NCBI RefSeq assembly: GCF_024498075.1
Contig: NZ_JANHOF010000021.1
Location: 20,665-84,664 of the forward strand
DNA length: 64,000 nucleotides
Direction of reading: 5' to 3'
Origin: Paenibacillus mendelii
GTDB lineage: Bacteria; Bacillota; Bacilli; Paenibacillales; Paenibacillaceae
Shown here: one piece after another, positions 52,120 to 61,569 of the stretch
Layout of the letters: each line of letters opens with the position of its first letter
Numbering within the stretch: position 1 is the first letter of the stretch
The notes under the pieces: model-generated
Told to the model about the DNA's origin: nothing
The model's database searches: none
What the model saw: only the letters and a program-made list of their open reading frames with translations
Program-made: the position numbers and the translations under genes

Positions 52120-53439
52120 ATGAAAGCCAATGTAGAAGCTAACCAAAAGAAAAAATACCCTGTCAGAAAACTCATGACAAGTATATTTCTTAGTACCGCT
52201 ATTGCAGGTGGTTCGATTTTATCCGCACCAACCACCCTTGCTGAATCGGCTTTGGCCGATCAGACACAGAAGAACGCCGCACTTGTCCGGTTCAACCTGC
52301 CGGAGCCGACCGGCCCATACAAAGTCGGCACCACCGAACTGCATCTTGTCGACCGCGGCCGTCCCGACCCCTGGGTGCAAGGAAAGACGCGTGAGCTCAT
52401 GGTCAGCGTATGGTATCCGGCCCGTCACAAAAGCAATCAGCTCGCGTTATATATGCAGCCGGAAGCTGCAGCACATTATGATCGAAAGGTTGTCTCGACT
52501 TTCGGATTGAAAGAAGGACAGATTGACTGGCCGGGAATCAAGACACATGGGTGGGTCGGGACTCCCGTCGCAAGCCGTAATGGCAGTTACCCGGTCGTCT
52601 TGTATTCACCGGGTCTCGGGGTACCGCGTACCTTCGGCACGATTTTGGTTGAGGAGTTGGCCAGCCGCGGGTATGTAGTGGTCACGATCGACCATACGTA
52701 TGAGACGTCTGAGGTCGAATTCCCTGGAGGTCGTGTCGAAATCCAGGCAGAAGCGCTGACGGTACCTGGTGCCGATCGTGTTGAGTTACTGAAGAAGATG
52801 ATGGCCGTTCGCGAGTTGGACGTCAGATTCGTGCTCGACCAGCTCGCGGTTCTCAGTACGGGCGGGAATCCGGATACCGAGCAGCGAGAGCTGCCCTGCG
52901 GACTTGGCGATGCTATCGACCTCTCACGTATTGGCATGTTTGGCCATTCAGCCGGCGGCGCGACAGCTGTTCAGACGATGTATAGCGACCGGCGCATCGA
53001 CGCCGGCATCAATATGGATGGAACCCTCGGATACTTGCCGGATTACTTGTTACCGGTCGTGCAGCACGGCTTGAACCGGCCTTTTATGCTTCTCGGTATG
53101 GGCACAAATGAAGACGGTCAGCCGGATTCCCACCTTACAAGAGCGGACTGGAAATATTTCTGGGAGCATTCGACCGGCTGGAAGCTCGACTTGAACGTAC
53201 CACAAGGGATGCATTTCACCTTCACCGATTATCCGGCCATATTGCCGCAGCTTCAAGAGAAACTTGGACTGTCAGACGCATTTCTTGAACGTGCGATCGG
53301 TACGGTTGATCCAACACAGATTATTGCAACCGCACGAGCTTATTTCGAGGCATTCTTCGACCTGCATCTACGGCACCGGTCCGGTTCCCTGCTGGATGCC
53401 CCATCGCCAATCTACCCTGACATCGACTTCGTTGAGTAG
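52120..53439 (+). CDS. secreted alpha/beta hydrolase (PAF-acetylhydrolase-like)
   Basis: A 439-residue protein. A signal peptide (about residues 17-45, ending TTLAESALA) exports it. The catalytic serine is in GHSAGG (about residue 275); the oxyanion region VVLYSPGLGVPRTFG, the NMDGTLGYL aspartate and a late histidine (PQGMHFTFTDYP) complete the likely triad. The fold fits platelet-activating-factor acetylhydrolase-like esterases. AGGAGG precedes ATG. It lies between the broken bceR and bceAB, behind a Bce-type operator, so it may hydrolyse a lipid or an antibiotic when the cell envelope is attacked; that is an inference. Confidence 0.82.
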   Translation: MKANVEANQKKKYPVRKLMTSIFLSTAIAGGSILSAPTTLAESALADQTQKNAALVRFNLPEPTGPYKVGTTELHLVDRGRPDPWVQGKTRELMVSVWYPARHKSNQLALYMQPEAAAHYDRKVVSTFGLKEGQIDWPGIKTHGWVGTPVASRNGSYPVVLYSPGLGVPRTFGTILVEELASRGYVVVTIDHTYETSEVEFPGGRVEIQAEALTVPGADRVELLKKMMAVRELDVRFVLDQLAVLSTGGNPDTEQRELPCGLGDAIDLSRIGMFGHSAGGATAVQTMYSDRRIDAGINMDGTLGYLPDYLLPVVQHGLNRPFMLLGMGTNEDGQPDSHLTRADWKYFWEHSTGWKLDLNVPQGMHFTFTDYPAILPQLQEKLGLSDAFLERAIGTVDPTQIIATARAYFEAFFDLHLRHRSGSLLDAPSPIYPDIDFVE

Positions 53440-53478
53440 GAAATCGAACAAACGCGACCACAATGGAGGAATCATTAT

Positions 53479-54246
53479 ATGAGAACGGTAGTAGAAGCCA
53501 AACAACTCAGAAAAATATACGGTTCGAAGGGAAATGTGTTCACCGCATTGGATGAAATCGACTTGACCGTACAAGAGGGCGAATTCGTCGGCATTATGGG
53601 TCCTTCCGGTTCCGGCAAATCCACCCTGCTGAATATGCTGGCGACCATTGATCAGCCCACGTCCGGCGACATCGTTATTGACGGGACAAGTGTCTTGAAG
53701 ATGAATGAAGAGCAATTATCGGTCTTTCGCCGCAGCAAGCTCGGCTTCATCTTTCAGGATTTCAATCTGTTGGATACGTTGACCGTAAAGGAGAATATAT
53801 TGCTGCCGCTTGCTTTGGCGGGAATGAAGGTGAGCGAATTGGAGCGAAGGGTCGATGAAATTGTCGACAAGTTCGGCATTCGACCTCTTCTGAATAAGTA
53901 CCCTTATCACATTTCCGGTGGACAGAAGCAGCGTACCGCCGCTTCCCGCGCCATTGTATCAAGGCCCAGTCTGATTTTAGCTGACGAACCGACCGGCTCG
54001 CTCGACTCCAAGTCGGCGACCGATTTGCTGGAAAGCCTGAAAGACTTGAACGAACAAGACCAAACGACGATTCTGATGGTGACGCATGACGCCTTTGCCG
54101 CAAGCTACTGCAAGCGTGTGTTGTTTATTAAAGACGGACGCATGTTCACGGAGCTTGTGAAAGGCAATACGTCCCGCAAAGATTTCTTCAACAAAGCGCT
54201 CGATGTGTTGTCGGTGCTAGGGGGTAGCGTAAGTGACGTTATTTAG
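53479..54246 (+). CDS. bceA: BceA-type ABC transporter ATPase
   Basis: A 255-residue ATPase of the MacB/BceA group. Walker A GPSGSGKST, Q-loop IFQDFNLLDTLTVKEN, signature ISGGQKQRTAASRAIV, Walker B LILADEPTGSLDS and TILMVTHD are intact. Bce-type transporters remove peptide antibiotics from their lipid II-cycle targets and signal to a kinase. The stop overlaps the permease start by 14 bases. RBS GGAGG lies 11 bases before the ATG. Confidence 0.9.
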   Translation: MRTVVEAKQLRKIYGSKGNVFTALDEIDLTVQEGEFVGIMGPSGSGKSTLLNMLATIDQPTSGDIVIDGTSVLKMNEEQLSVFRRSKLGFIFQDFNLLDTLTVKENILLPLALAGMKVSELERRVDEIVDKFGIRPLLNKYPYHISGGQKQRTAASRAIVSRPSLILADEPTGSLDSKSATDLLESLKDLNEQDQTTILMVTHDAFAASYCKRVLFIKDGRMFTELVKGNTSRKDFFNKALDVLSVLGGSVSDVI

Positions 54247-56164
54247 CTTGGCGAAGAAAAATGTCAAAGGTAACGTTAAAAGCTATCTTATTTATTTTAT
54301 TTCGATGATTTTCAGTGTGGTCATCTATTACACGTTCGTTTCTTTGCAGTATAGTACGGAGATCCAGGAAAGCATGCAGCTGTCGCAAGCGATGAGCTCA
54401 GTCTTTACGGGGGGATCCATTGTCTTAGTATTGTTCGTGGCCGTATTTATCTGGTACTCGAATTCATTTTTCACTAAGAAACGGAAGAAGGAGGTCGGAC
54501 TCTATTCGCTTCTCGGTTTACGCAAGAAAACAATCGGTCGAATGCTTTTTTATGAGAACCTGATTATGGGGACTGTGGGCTTAGCGGCCGGAGTCGCGCT
54601 GGGAACATTATTATCCAAATTGTTCACCATGATTTTTTTGAAGCTGCTGGATTCGGCAGTCGATATAAGCTTCAGCGTCTCGGTAGAAGCGATCTTAAAT
54701 ACGATTCTTGTATTTGCCGTGCTTATCTTATTCACATCGGTACAGGCGTATCGTCTGATCTATCGTTTCAAATTAATCGAGCTGTTCCAGGCTGAGAAAG
54801 AAGGCGAGCAAGCCCCGAAGGCTTCCTTCGCAGCAGCGGTGATTGCCGTTATACTGCTCGCAGGCAGTTATTGGCTTGTCTTTCAGCCGATGACTACAAA
54901 TGAACAGATGGGGAGAAATATATTGCTTTTCACAGGCGGGATGATAATTGGAACCTATATGTTATTCCGCTCCGCAATCGTGCGGCTGTTGAGCGCATCC
55001 AAGGCAAATAAATCCCGCTATTACAGAGGGATGAATGTAATCGCCACCTCTCAATTGCTATTCCGCATTAAAGGAAATACGCGTACGCTCACCATGATTT
55101 CCTTACTAAGCGCGGTGACGTTAAGCTCTATCAGCGTAGGATACAGCATGTATTACAGCAATGGAAATAATGCCGATGAATCCGCGCCTTTCAGCTATAG
55201 TTATATTTCTCAAGGCGAAGCGCTGGACCAACAAGTCCAGGGTATTCTTGAGAACGATACGGAGCATCCCATTACGGCTCATCTGGATATTCCGGTTATC
55301 ATGCTGAAAGGCGATATTTCAGCTTTGGAATATGTTCCATCCGGTTTCCCGGCGCATGAGTCTCCCCTGAAATTGATCTCTGCAAATGCGTACAATCAAG
55401 CTTCCAAAGCATTAAACCGGGAGGGAAATCTGCAGCTTTCGGGGAATGAGGCGGCAGCTATCCTGCCGCGATTTACGTCGGACCTCAGTTTGTCCGATTA
55501 TGAAGGGCGCTCCATTTCATTGCAAACTCCCCGGGAAAACCGGAAAGTGTCGCTTGTGAATCTGTTGGAAGGAAGAGTTTTAAGATGGAGTTATCCGGAC
55601 GTGGCATTCGTCGTCAGCGATACCGCATTTAACGACTTGGCTGCACAAATCCCCCCGGTCATTTATAAGGTGTATAAGGTGGAAAATCAGCAAACGACAA
55701 AGTCGGCCTCCGATCAGCTGGCGAACCTGGCGGCGGAAGATATGCAGATGTCTTCATACTACACGGTGTACCGGGAGGGATTGGAAAACGCGGGGCTGAA
55801 TATTTTTATTTTAGGATTCTTGGGTCTCGTCTTTCTTGCCGCAACCGGTAGCATTATTTATTTCAAGCAGCTGACCGAAGCCCATGCGGACAAAGGGCGT
55901 TATGACATTCTCCGCAAGATCGGAGTAAGCAGGAAGGAAATACGCGCATCTGTAGCGAAACAGACGTTCTTTGTCTTTGTGCTGCCATTGGCGGTTGGAA
56001 TAATGCATAGTACGATGATCTTAAAGGCGTTATCCGCTATCAATCTTATCGTGGGCAGTTTAGCCGTTCCCATCATCAGCTCCATGGCAGCGTATATCGT
56101 CATCTATCTCGGATATTATGTTCTGTGCGCGAATTCCTTTAACCGAATCGTGAATAATAAATGA
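54233..56164 (+). CDS. bceB: BceB-type ABC transporter permease
   Basis: A 643-residue permease with the Bce layout: ten helices with a large extracellular domain (about residues 305-515) between helices 7 and 8. The first FtsX-like part has FFTKKRKKEVGLYSLLGLRK; the second has DKGRYDILRKIGVSRKEI. The extracellular domain is the likely sensor of peptide antibiotics. In characterised systems BceAB signals to BceS; here no BceS is present in the window, so signalling would need a kinase elsewhere. GTG start inside bceA. Confidence 0.9.
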   Translation: MTLFSLAKKNVKGNVKSYLIYFISMIFSVVIYYTFVSLQYSTEIQESMQLSQAMSSVFTGGSIVLVLFVAVFIWYSNSFFTKKRKKEVGLYSLLGLRKKTIGRMLFYENLIMGTVGLAAGVALGTLLSKLFTMIFLKLLDSAVDISFSVSVEAILNTILVFAVLILFTSVQAYRLIYRFKLIELFQAEKEGEQAPKASFAAAVIAVILLAGSYWLVFQPMTTNEQMGRNILLFTGGMIIGTYMLFRSAIVRLLSASKANKSRYYRGMNVIATSQLLFRIKGNTRTLTMISLLSAVTLSSISVGYSMYYSNGNNADESAPFSYSYISQGEALDQQVQGILENDTEHPITAHLDIPVIMLKGDISALEYVPSGFPAHESPLKLISANAYNQASKALNREGNLQLSGNEAAAILPRFTSDLSLSDYEGRSISLQTPRENRKVSLVNLLEGRVLRWSYPDVAFVVSDTAFNDLAAQIPPVIYKVYKVENQQTTKSASDQLANLAAEDMQMSSYYTVYREGLENAGLNIFILGFLGLVFLAATGSIIYFKQLTEAHADKGRYDILRKIGVSRKEIRASVAKQTFFVFVLPLAVGIMHSTMILKALSAINLIVGSLAVPIISSMAAYIVIYLGYYVLCANSFNRIVNNK

Positions 56165-56180
56165 GATGATGACAGCTCAA

Positions 56181-56267
56181 ATAAGGTCCATTCCTAACCA
56201 GGCGAACAATAGTCCAAAAACAATAGAAAAGACCACATATGTCAAGGCATAACCGATCTTCTTTTTC
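56181..56267 (-). pseudogene. C-terminal fragment of a small membrane protein
   Basis: Minus strand: EKKKIGYALTYVVFSIVFGL then LFAWLGMDLI and a stop. One transmembrane helix of an unidentified protein; upstream it meets the TetR fragment at about 56268. Confidence 0.35.
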
Positions 56268-56512
56268 TCAAAGAGTTAATCCAGAATCTGTCGCTGGAAG
56301 AGAGCGGTTCACTTTTCAAACCCATTCTAGATTTGCTTGAGAAGGGAAAACAAGAGAACTTGCTGAAGCCGCTGAACACGAGGCTGCTGCTTACCTATTC
56401 ATGCGCACCAATTGTTCAACTGGCCAAAGAGTATCACAAAGGAAATTTTCAATTTAATGATGAGAATATCACTGAAATCATTCGTATGAGTTGGGACTCT
56501 ATAAAAGAGTGA
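56268..56512 (+). pseudogene. TetR-family regulator, C-terminal fragment
   Basis: About 81 residues without a start (LKELIQNLSLEESGSLFKPI, then RLLLTYSCAPIVQLAKEYHK and EIIRMSWDSIKE) match the helical ligand-binding end of TetR/AcrR regulators. The DNA-binding N-terminus is missing. It may once have controlled the aldehyde dehydrogenase or the membrane protein next to it. Confidence 0.5.
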
Positions 56513-56605
56513 TCAACTTGCAGCAATTATTAAATGTTCGTTCGTTTATTTATGGTCATTTGACTCATGAAGAATGACTATTTTAACCATTTGGGAGGAA
56601 CGTAT

Positions 56606-58090
56606 ATGACGTATTCTATTAACAAACTGTTTATTGATGGACATTGGGTATCGAGTGATAATGACGAAGGACTTCAAGTTATCAATCCGGCTAATGGCGA
56701 AGCTTTTGCTACGGCTCCTATGGCTTCTGCAAGAGATGCAGTGAAGGCTGTAGAGGCTGCACGACGGGCTTTCGACAATGGAATTTGGCCAAGATTATCA
56801 CCGAAAGAACGGGGTGATTATCTTCGTCGCCTCGGAGAGGTAATTGAGCGGCGGCGGTCAGAACTGGTTGATCTTGTGGTGATTGAGTCGGGCTTTCCGC
56901 GGGCTATGGTTGACCGGGTTCATGTCCAATCCCCAATTGATGTCCTTTCTGATATAGCAGATCGCATACTTCCTGCTTTTTCCTTCATGGATCCGGTGAA
57001 TCCGAACTTTGGAACATCTCTAACGGGGCAGCCGCAGGTAAATCAAGGCGTCGTTGTTCGCGAACCAGTTGGTGTTGCTTCGTTAATCATACCGTATAAC
57101 GCTCCTATAGCTGCTGCTATTCATAAGCTTTCATGGGCGCTGGCTGCGGGCTGTACCATCATTATTAAGCCATCGCCTTATACGCCACTATCGGTTCTCA
57201 TTCTGGGGGAACTTGTCGAAGAGGTCGGTTTTCCACCTGGCGTAATCAACATTATTACCGGCGATTTGGACGCAAGCATTGAGCTGACAACGAATCCCGG
57301 AGTTGATATTATCAGCTTTACCGGTTCGGATGCGGTTGGAGCACTGGTGATGGCGCAAGCTGCTCCTACTCTCAAGAAAGTGGTTCTGGAGCTCGGAGGC
57401 AAGTCGGCAAACATTATTTTCGAAGATGCAGATCTTGATCGAGCAGCACTTGAAGTGATGTCGAATATGGTAGTTAACTGCGGCCAAGGCTGCTTATTAC
57501 TTAACCGAACGCTCGCACACGTATCCATCCATGATGAATTGATTGCCAGAGTAGTGACCCTGCTGTCGTCCGTAAAGATCGGTGATCCGAATGATTCAAC
57601 TACATTAATAGGACCATTGATCAGCGAAAAGGAGCGAAGCCGCATTGAAGGCATGATTCGCAGCGGCGAAGAGGAAGGTGCGACTATTGCTTTTGGCGGC
57701 AAACGCCCTACTGATCTTATCGATGGTTACTATTTGGAGCCAACTCTGTTTGTTAATGTTAACAACTCTATGTCGATTGCACAGAAAGAGTTCTTTGGAC
57801 CTGTCGGTGTCATTATCCCGTTCAAAGACGAGGAAGATGCAATCAGAATCGCCAATGACAGCCCTTATGGTTTGAATGCGGGCATTTTCACTACTGATAC
57901 GGTGAAAGCTTTCAATGTAGCTAAACAAATTCGCTGCGGCAATGTTAACATTAATTCCTCGTGGGGAATTAACGCGGATGCTCCATTTGGTGGCTACAAA
58001 CGAAGTGGTATGGGCCGCGAGGGTGGTGGTTATGGCATCTCTGAGTTTCTAGAGTATAAGTTCATTTCGTGGCCGACTGGGAAGATCTGA
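56606..58090 (+). CDS. aldehyde dehydrogenase family protein
   Basis: A 494-residue NAD(P)-dependent dehydrogenase. ATG 56606 follows GGGAGG; an in-frame ATG at 56567 has none. Motifs: PYNAPIAAAIHKLSWALAAG, CTIIIKPSPYTPLS, ISFTGSDAVGALV, the general base in LELGGKSANIIFEDADL and the catalytic cysteine in NCGQGCLLLNRT, then EFFGPVGVIIPF and NSSWGINADAPFGGYKRSGM. All essential residues are present. It oxidises an aldehyde to an acid; the substrate is unclear. The PAP2 fragment begins right after the stop. Confidence 0.88.
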   Translation: MTYSINKLFIDGHWVSSDNDEGLQVINPANGEAFATAPMASARDAVKAVEAARRAFDNGIWPRLSPKERGDYLRRLGEVIERRRSELVDLVVIESGFPRAMVDRVHVQSPIDVLSDIADRILPAFSFMDPVNPNFGTSLTGQPQVNQGVVVREPVGVASLIIPYNAPIAAAIHKLSWALAAGCTIIIKPSPYTPLSVLILGELVEEVGFPPGVINIITGDLDASIELTTNPGVDIISFTGSDAVGALVMAQAAPTLKKVVLELGGKSANIIFEDADLDRAALEVMSNMVVNCGQGCLLLNRTLAHVSIHDELIARVVTLLSSVKIGDPNDSTTLIGPLISEKERSRIEGMIRSGEEEGATIAFGGKRPTDLIDGYYLEPTLFVNVNNSMSIAQKEFFGPVGVIIPFKDEEDAIRIANDSPYGLNAGIFTTDTVKAFNVAKQIRCGNVNINSSWGINADAPFGGYKRSGMGREGGGYGISEFLEYKFISWPTGKI

Positions 58091-58117
58091 AAGTCAACAG
58101 ATTTCTCTAATTTTAAA

Positions 58118-58585
58118 ATAAAGGATGGCTCAAATCCAAGCCAGTTCTTCCGCAGAGACCCGCAGGTGTATTATCGGACACTGCTGTCGCTATGCATAGG
58201 ACTAATCGTCTGCTATGTGACCTGCTACTTCTACCAGACGATGGTCATTCATCCGGAGATCAAGGGCAGCGGCTGGCTGGAACTCATGGTCCAGGTCATC
58301 TACAACAGCGATATGCCCTACAACTGCCTGCCCAGCATTCATGTGCTCACCAGTTATCTGATGTTCAGAAGCGCGTACGTCTTCCAGCCGGTCGCTCGCC
58401 ATGTCATTCGTTGCTTGGCCGTTCTCATCATCGTATCCACCTTGTTCGTCAAGCAGCATGTGGTTGTGGATGTCTTCGCCGGATGGCTGGCAGCCGAGAT
58501 TACATACTGGGTGGCAGGCTTCAGTCTGCCTGTGATGGCGCAGTATCGGATGACCTTCAGGAAGAGGAGGCAGGAACACCTGTGA
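58118..58585 (+). pseudogene. PAP2-family phosphatase, N-terminally truncated
   Basis: The frame is open from the aldehyde dehydrogenase stop but has no proper start. Recognisable parts are DPQVYYRTLLSLCIGL, the PAP2 motif 2 region NCLPSIHVLTSYLMFRSA and motif 3 KQHVVVDVFAGWLAAEITYW, i.e. the C-terminal two thirds of a phosphatidic-acid-phosphatase-like membrane protein. Motif 1 (KxxxxxxRP) is missing. An internal start at about 58166 could make a protein lacking part of the active site. The stop overlaps the methyltransferase start. Confidence 0.6.
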
Positions 58586-59148
58586 CGAACAGCAAAGCAT
58601 TATTTCTCCGCAAGTTTCTGGATCAGCCGAAGCAGGTTGGCAGCGTCCTGCCAAGCTCAGGGTTTTTGGCGCGGTCGATGATTGGAGCCGTTCCATGGCA
58701 TGAAGTGCGCAGCGTTGCCGAGCTTGGTGCCGGACCAGGCGCAATTACCCGTTACCTCATGAAGGCTATGAATGACGGCACCCATGCATTTCTGTTTGAA
58801 AAGGATCCTGTTATGCTCGCCATGCTGAAGCAGTCATACGGCGGCTGCATCTGCAGCGCGAATGCAGAACAGCTCCGGCGGGTCATTCAGCAGCTTGGCG
58901 TTTCAGAGCTGGATGCTGTCGTAAGTGGTCTGCCTTTCTACAACTTCTCGCAGCCCATCCGCGATCAGCTGCTGCATCAGATCGAATGCGCGTTGAAGCC
59001 GGGTGGCCGGTTCGTGGCCTTCCAGTACTCCCTTCAGATGCGCAAGCAGCTCGCGAGGCGGTTTGTCATTGAACAGGTGAGAGTCGTTCCGCTTAATTTT
59101 CCGCCCGCCGTTGTCTATGTGTGCGGCAAGAAGGAGGACCTCAGGTGA
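58582..59148 (+). CDS. SAM-dependent phospholipid methyltransferase-like protein
   Basis: A 188-residue class I methyltransferase. It opens LFLRKFLDQPKQVGSVLPSS, a pattern of PmtA-like phospholipid N-methyltransferases and rRNA-dimethylase relatives, then SAM motif I AELGAGPGAITRYLMKAM, motif IV AVVSGLPFYNF and LKPGGRFVAFQYSLQMRKQ. GTG at 58582 overlaps the PAP2 stop. It sits between a PAP2 fragment and a DedA-like start, all membrane-lipid functions, supporting a lipid head-group substrate. Confidence 0.8.
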   Translation: MTNSKALFLRKFLDQPKQVGSVLPSSGFLARSMIGAVPWHEVRSVAELGAGPGAITRYLMKAMNDGTHAFLFEKDPVMLAMLKQSYGGCICSANAEQLRRVIQQLGVSELDAVVSGLPFYNFSQPIRDQLLHQIECALKPGGRFVAFQYSLQMRKQLARRFVIEQVRVVPLNFPPAVVYVCGKKEDLR

Positions 59149-59288
59149 CGGTAGATATGCTCTTACAGTCCATTGAACAATATGGGTATTTATCCTCAAG
59201 CGCTTCATACGTCAAAGATGAAAACATGCGAAACAGCGAGAAAAACGAAGAAAACATTAATTTAGTGAGGGAGGGTCTTCAAATATGA
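59145..59288 (+). pseudogene. possible DedA N-terminal fragment
   Basis: GTG 59145, with AAGGAGG upstream and overlapping the methyltransferase stop, opens VTVDMLLQSIEQYGYL, which resembles the start of DedA-family membrane proteins. After about 16 residues it changes to an unrelated polar stretch and stops at 59288. A deletion seems to have removed the rest. Short match, so the identification is tentative. Confidence 0.35.
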
Positions 59289-59827
59289 AACATACCGTAC
59301 TGGTATTTATGAAGTGGGCGTTTGTGTTGATCTTAAGTATCCTTGGCGTCGCATTGCTCATCGCGGGAAAGATTGGCGCCGGAGCCATGCTTATATGTGC
59401 GGCTGCAATCATCATACTGCCGTTGGGCCGGCTCATAAAAAATGCCCGAATTTTACGATGGGCGCGCATCGTCGTGGTAGCAGTTCTTTGTATGCTTGCG
59501 ATTCTGAGTGTAGCTAGCACTGACATCCCGCTCAAGGACGAAACGTCCGGATATGTTTTTATCGACCAAATTTCCTCTATCGCTCAGGATGTGCGAGACA
59601 AGCTTTTCGGGAGTGGCGAGCCCATGCAAAAGCCGCCTAATATTACGAAAGAAGCCGCAATTACATATACCAAATGTATGCGCAACCATGGCATAACCGA
59701 TTTTCCCGAACCAGATTTCAGCAACGGGGGAACTTCGTTTGAAGGCATATCCAAGCTTAGCGCATCAGTAGAAGATATAAAGAAAGCGGGCGCCTCCTGC
59801 GCACACATTCTTAAAGGGAGCGAATAA
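59285..59827 (+). CDS. hypothetical membrane protein with C-terminal CMRNHG motif
   Basis: A 180-residue protein with three helices (FMKWAFVLILSILGVALLIA, AGAMLICAAAIIILPLG, IVVVAVLCMLAILSVAS). The C-terminal extracellular part carries YTKCMRNHGITDFPEPDF, a motif seen at the end of various secreted proteins (CMR-x-HG-x-x-DFP-x-P), plus a second Cys (GASCAHI) that could form a disulfide. GAGGGAGGG precedes the ATG. Function unknown. Confidence 0.7.
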   Translation: MKHTVLVFMKWAFVLILSILGVALLIAGKIGAGAMLICAAAIIILPLGRLIKNARILRWARIVVVAVLCMLAILSVASTDIPLKDETSGYVFIDQISSIAQDVRDKLFGSGEPMQKPPNITKEAAITYTKCMRNHGITDFPEPDFSNGGTSFEGISKLSASVEDIKKAGASCAHILKGSE

Positions 59828-59962
59828 TACGGCTGCAACTTCCAGTTCAACTAATTCTTGATTATCTTATGAGGTGGTGAACGGGGATATTGGGGTCGTC
59901 TGTTTACATGCCGAAAACCTCGATGCCAGGAAAATAATGCAATTGAACCATTCAGAAGTCCG

Positions 59963-60226
59963 ATGAAAATCGACTGGATACGAATTTTGAAAAAAAAATC
60001 CCGGCCACAGAAAGAAAAGATCAGAGCCGCTATTCAGTATTTCGAACAGCACGGTTCTTTCGCTGTGCCCATCCTATTTGAACAGAAGGAGCAAGGATGG
60101 ATTTTGAAGGACGGGTACGCCCAGTATTTGGCTGCCAGAAAGCTGCATCTGGAGGAAATGGAGGTGGCTTTGTACGAGGGTGATGATGATCGTCATGAAA
60201 TAAATGAGTTCCAGGATTATAATTAA
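59963..60226 (+). CDS. small ParB-like domain protein
   Basis: An 87-residue soluble protein. IRAAIQYFEQHGSFAVPILF, GWILKDGYAQYLAARKLHLE and EMEVALYEG match the ParB/sulfiredoxin-like nuclease fold core (PI-x-x...DGY-x-x-YLAA). No strong ribosome site is seen before ATG 59963. Such stand-alone domains occur in Bacillota with unknown roles. Confidence 0.55.
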   Translation: MKIDWIRILKKKSRPQKEKIRAAIQYFEQHGSFAVPILFEQKEQGWILKDGYAQYLAARKLHLEEMEVALYEGDDDRHEINEFQDYN

Positions 60227-60836
60227 CTGAAAAATGTTTGTCGACTACAGCTTTGGAAATAGATCACCCCCAACAAATTTTTGACAAACACTCTCTCATG
60301 TTATAAGACTTCATCTTTCGTTAAAATGTTTCATAAAAATTGAACTTTTTGGTAATTTAGTCTAATAGTGTGATTCGTACCTGCTTTCGAGTGGGGGAAG
60401 TAGTGAAGATAAACGCTGAAGATCTGAATTGGAAGAACTGCTCTGCAATTGTCCAATGTCAAGGACTCAAAGTAGAGGGAGGTTTAATTCACGACCTAGT
60501 GCAAAGTGTGGTTGAAGAAGTATCTGACCAACCGTGAGGACTCCTGATAAGCCCAATTGGTAACCGATACATTATTCAACTAGACGAACGGCCACGGCCA
60601 TACCAACCATTAGGTAGGCTTTGAGACGTCTTGCAGATCGGGGAGAACTCGAAACAAATAGCTTTCATCAAAGCTATGGGTGCAAGCTCCTTGATAAAAG
60701 AGCCCAGTTAGCATAATAAAAGCAACGGCAGTCTAGGAGTTTGGGATTCCTAGTCTGTCACTGCTTTTTTTAAAACGTGTCAGTCTTATAATTGGAATAT
60801 GATTCTCAACTTATCGAGTGAGTGTACCGTTTCAGA
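60227..60836. other. interval with an integrase remnant
   Basis: On the plus strand about 60366-60537 reads VIRTCFRVGEVVKINAEDLN, WKNCSAIVQC and EVSDQP before a stop, resembling the catalytic-domain start of a tyrosine recombinase (TGLRxGE-like), heavily degraded. A terminator follows at 60719-60772. Nothing else recognised. Confidence 0.4.
60719..60772 (+). terminator. rho-independent terminator
   Basis: Interrupted stem with core TCTAGGA/TTCCTAG and outer AAAGCA/TGCTTT, followed by seven T. No intact gene precedes it. Confidence 0.55.
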
Positions 60837-61019
60837 TTAGAGTAAGAATAACTCCAAATCGGACACATTCCAGGGCTTAGCGTATATTTTCGTTAAAATG
60901 TTGGTGGGACCCCCAATATAGCTGTATTTAGTTTTCTTTACCGCGTAATTCAAACATGTTCCAAGAGACAGTTTCCCCGGAAGTTGGTGGACCTGCACAT
61001 TTTTGTATTTTTTGGTCAT
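60837..61019 (-). pseudogene. glycosyltransferase family 2-like fragment
   Basis: A 60-residue minus-strand frame. KYKNVQVHQLPGKLSLGTCL then NYAVKKTKYSYI resembles the region before the DxD motif in family 2 glycosyltransferases (VYQLPEKxSLGxCLNYA), but the DDD motif is lost and the rest is missing. Best read as a fragment. Confidence 0.4.
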
Positions 61020-61067
61020 TTCTTTTCTTCTCCAACTATGTATTCATGGAAAAAGTACACGGTAAGC

Positions 61068-61100
61068 AAGGTGACGACGTTAATCAACCGTTGTCACCTT
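61068..61100. terminator. hairpin, probable terminator
   Basis: AAGGTGACGACG pairs with CGTTGTCACCTT around a nine-base loop; ATTTCATTTC follows on the plus strand. Confidence 0.45.
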
Positions 61101-61569
61101 ATTTCATTTCACTGATATGCTACTTCTAGAAGGGAACCTGAATTCGCCGTTAGAGCGATACGGGGAATTACGAAGGGACTCCACTCTAAACAGTGGAGTC
61201 TTTTTCGTTTGTTACACAGTTTTAGGTCATGCTGTCCGAAAGAATAGTTCTAAACTCGCCGTTACAGACAGCACGGAGAATACTACCATAAGTGACTGAA
61301 AAGTCGTTTTTGTCAAATAAGGTAAACGGTGTGTGAAGTGTAGGGATGGTTATTAGCTATCCTTATATCCTTATCATGTAGGCGGCGTTCTTCCTTACCC
61401 AGAAAATGAAGGAGGTTCATCGATTTATAGACATATGTATAAAATATGATTGTTATCCTTCAGATAACAGGGGTTACATACATGTTCTTGTTGTAAAATA
61501 GCAAAAGCTCGTCTAAACTAATACATAGATATACAATGCATAGAAAAACAATGCAAAAAGGAGATCCGA
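61101..61569. other. gene-poor interval
   Basis: No gene recognised. A good terminator lies at 61177-61206 (GACTCCACT, six-base loop, AGTGGAGTC, TTTTT). The end of the interval must hold the padR promoter; AAAAAGGAGATCC provides the ribosome site. Confidence 0.4.
61177..61206 (+). terminator. rho-independent terminator
   Basis: Perfect 9-bp stem GACTCCACT/AGTGGAGTC, loop CTAAAC, tail TTTTTCG. Confidence 0.7.

Noticed and set aside
58192..58581. N-terminal extension of the methyltransferase
   Set aside because: The extra 130 residues are the out-of-frame shadow of the PAP2 fragment; the methyltransferase fold starts at GTG 58582.
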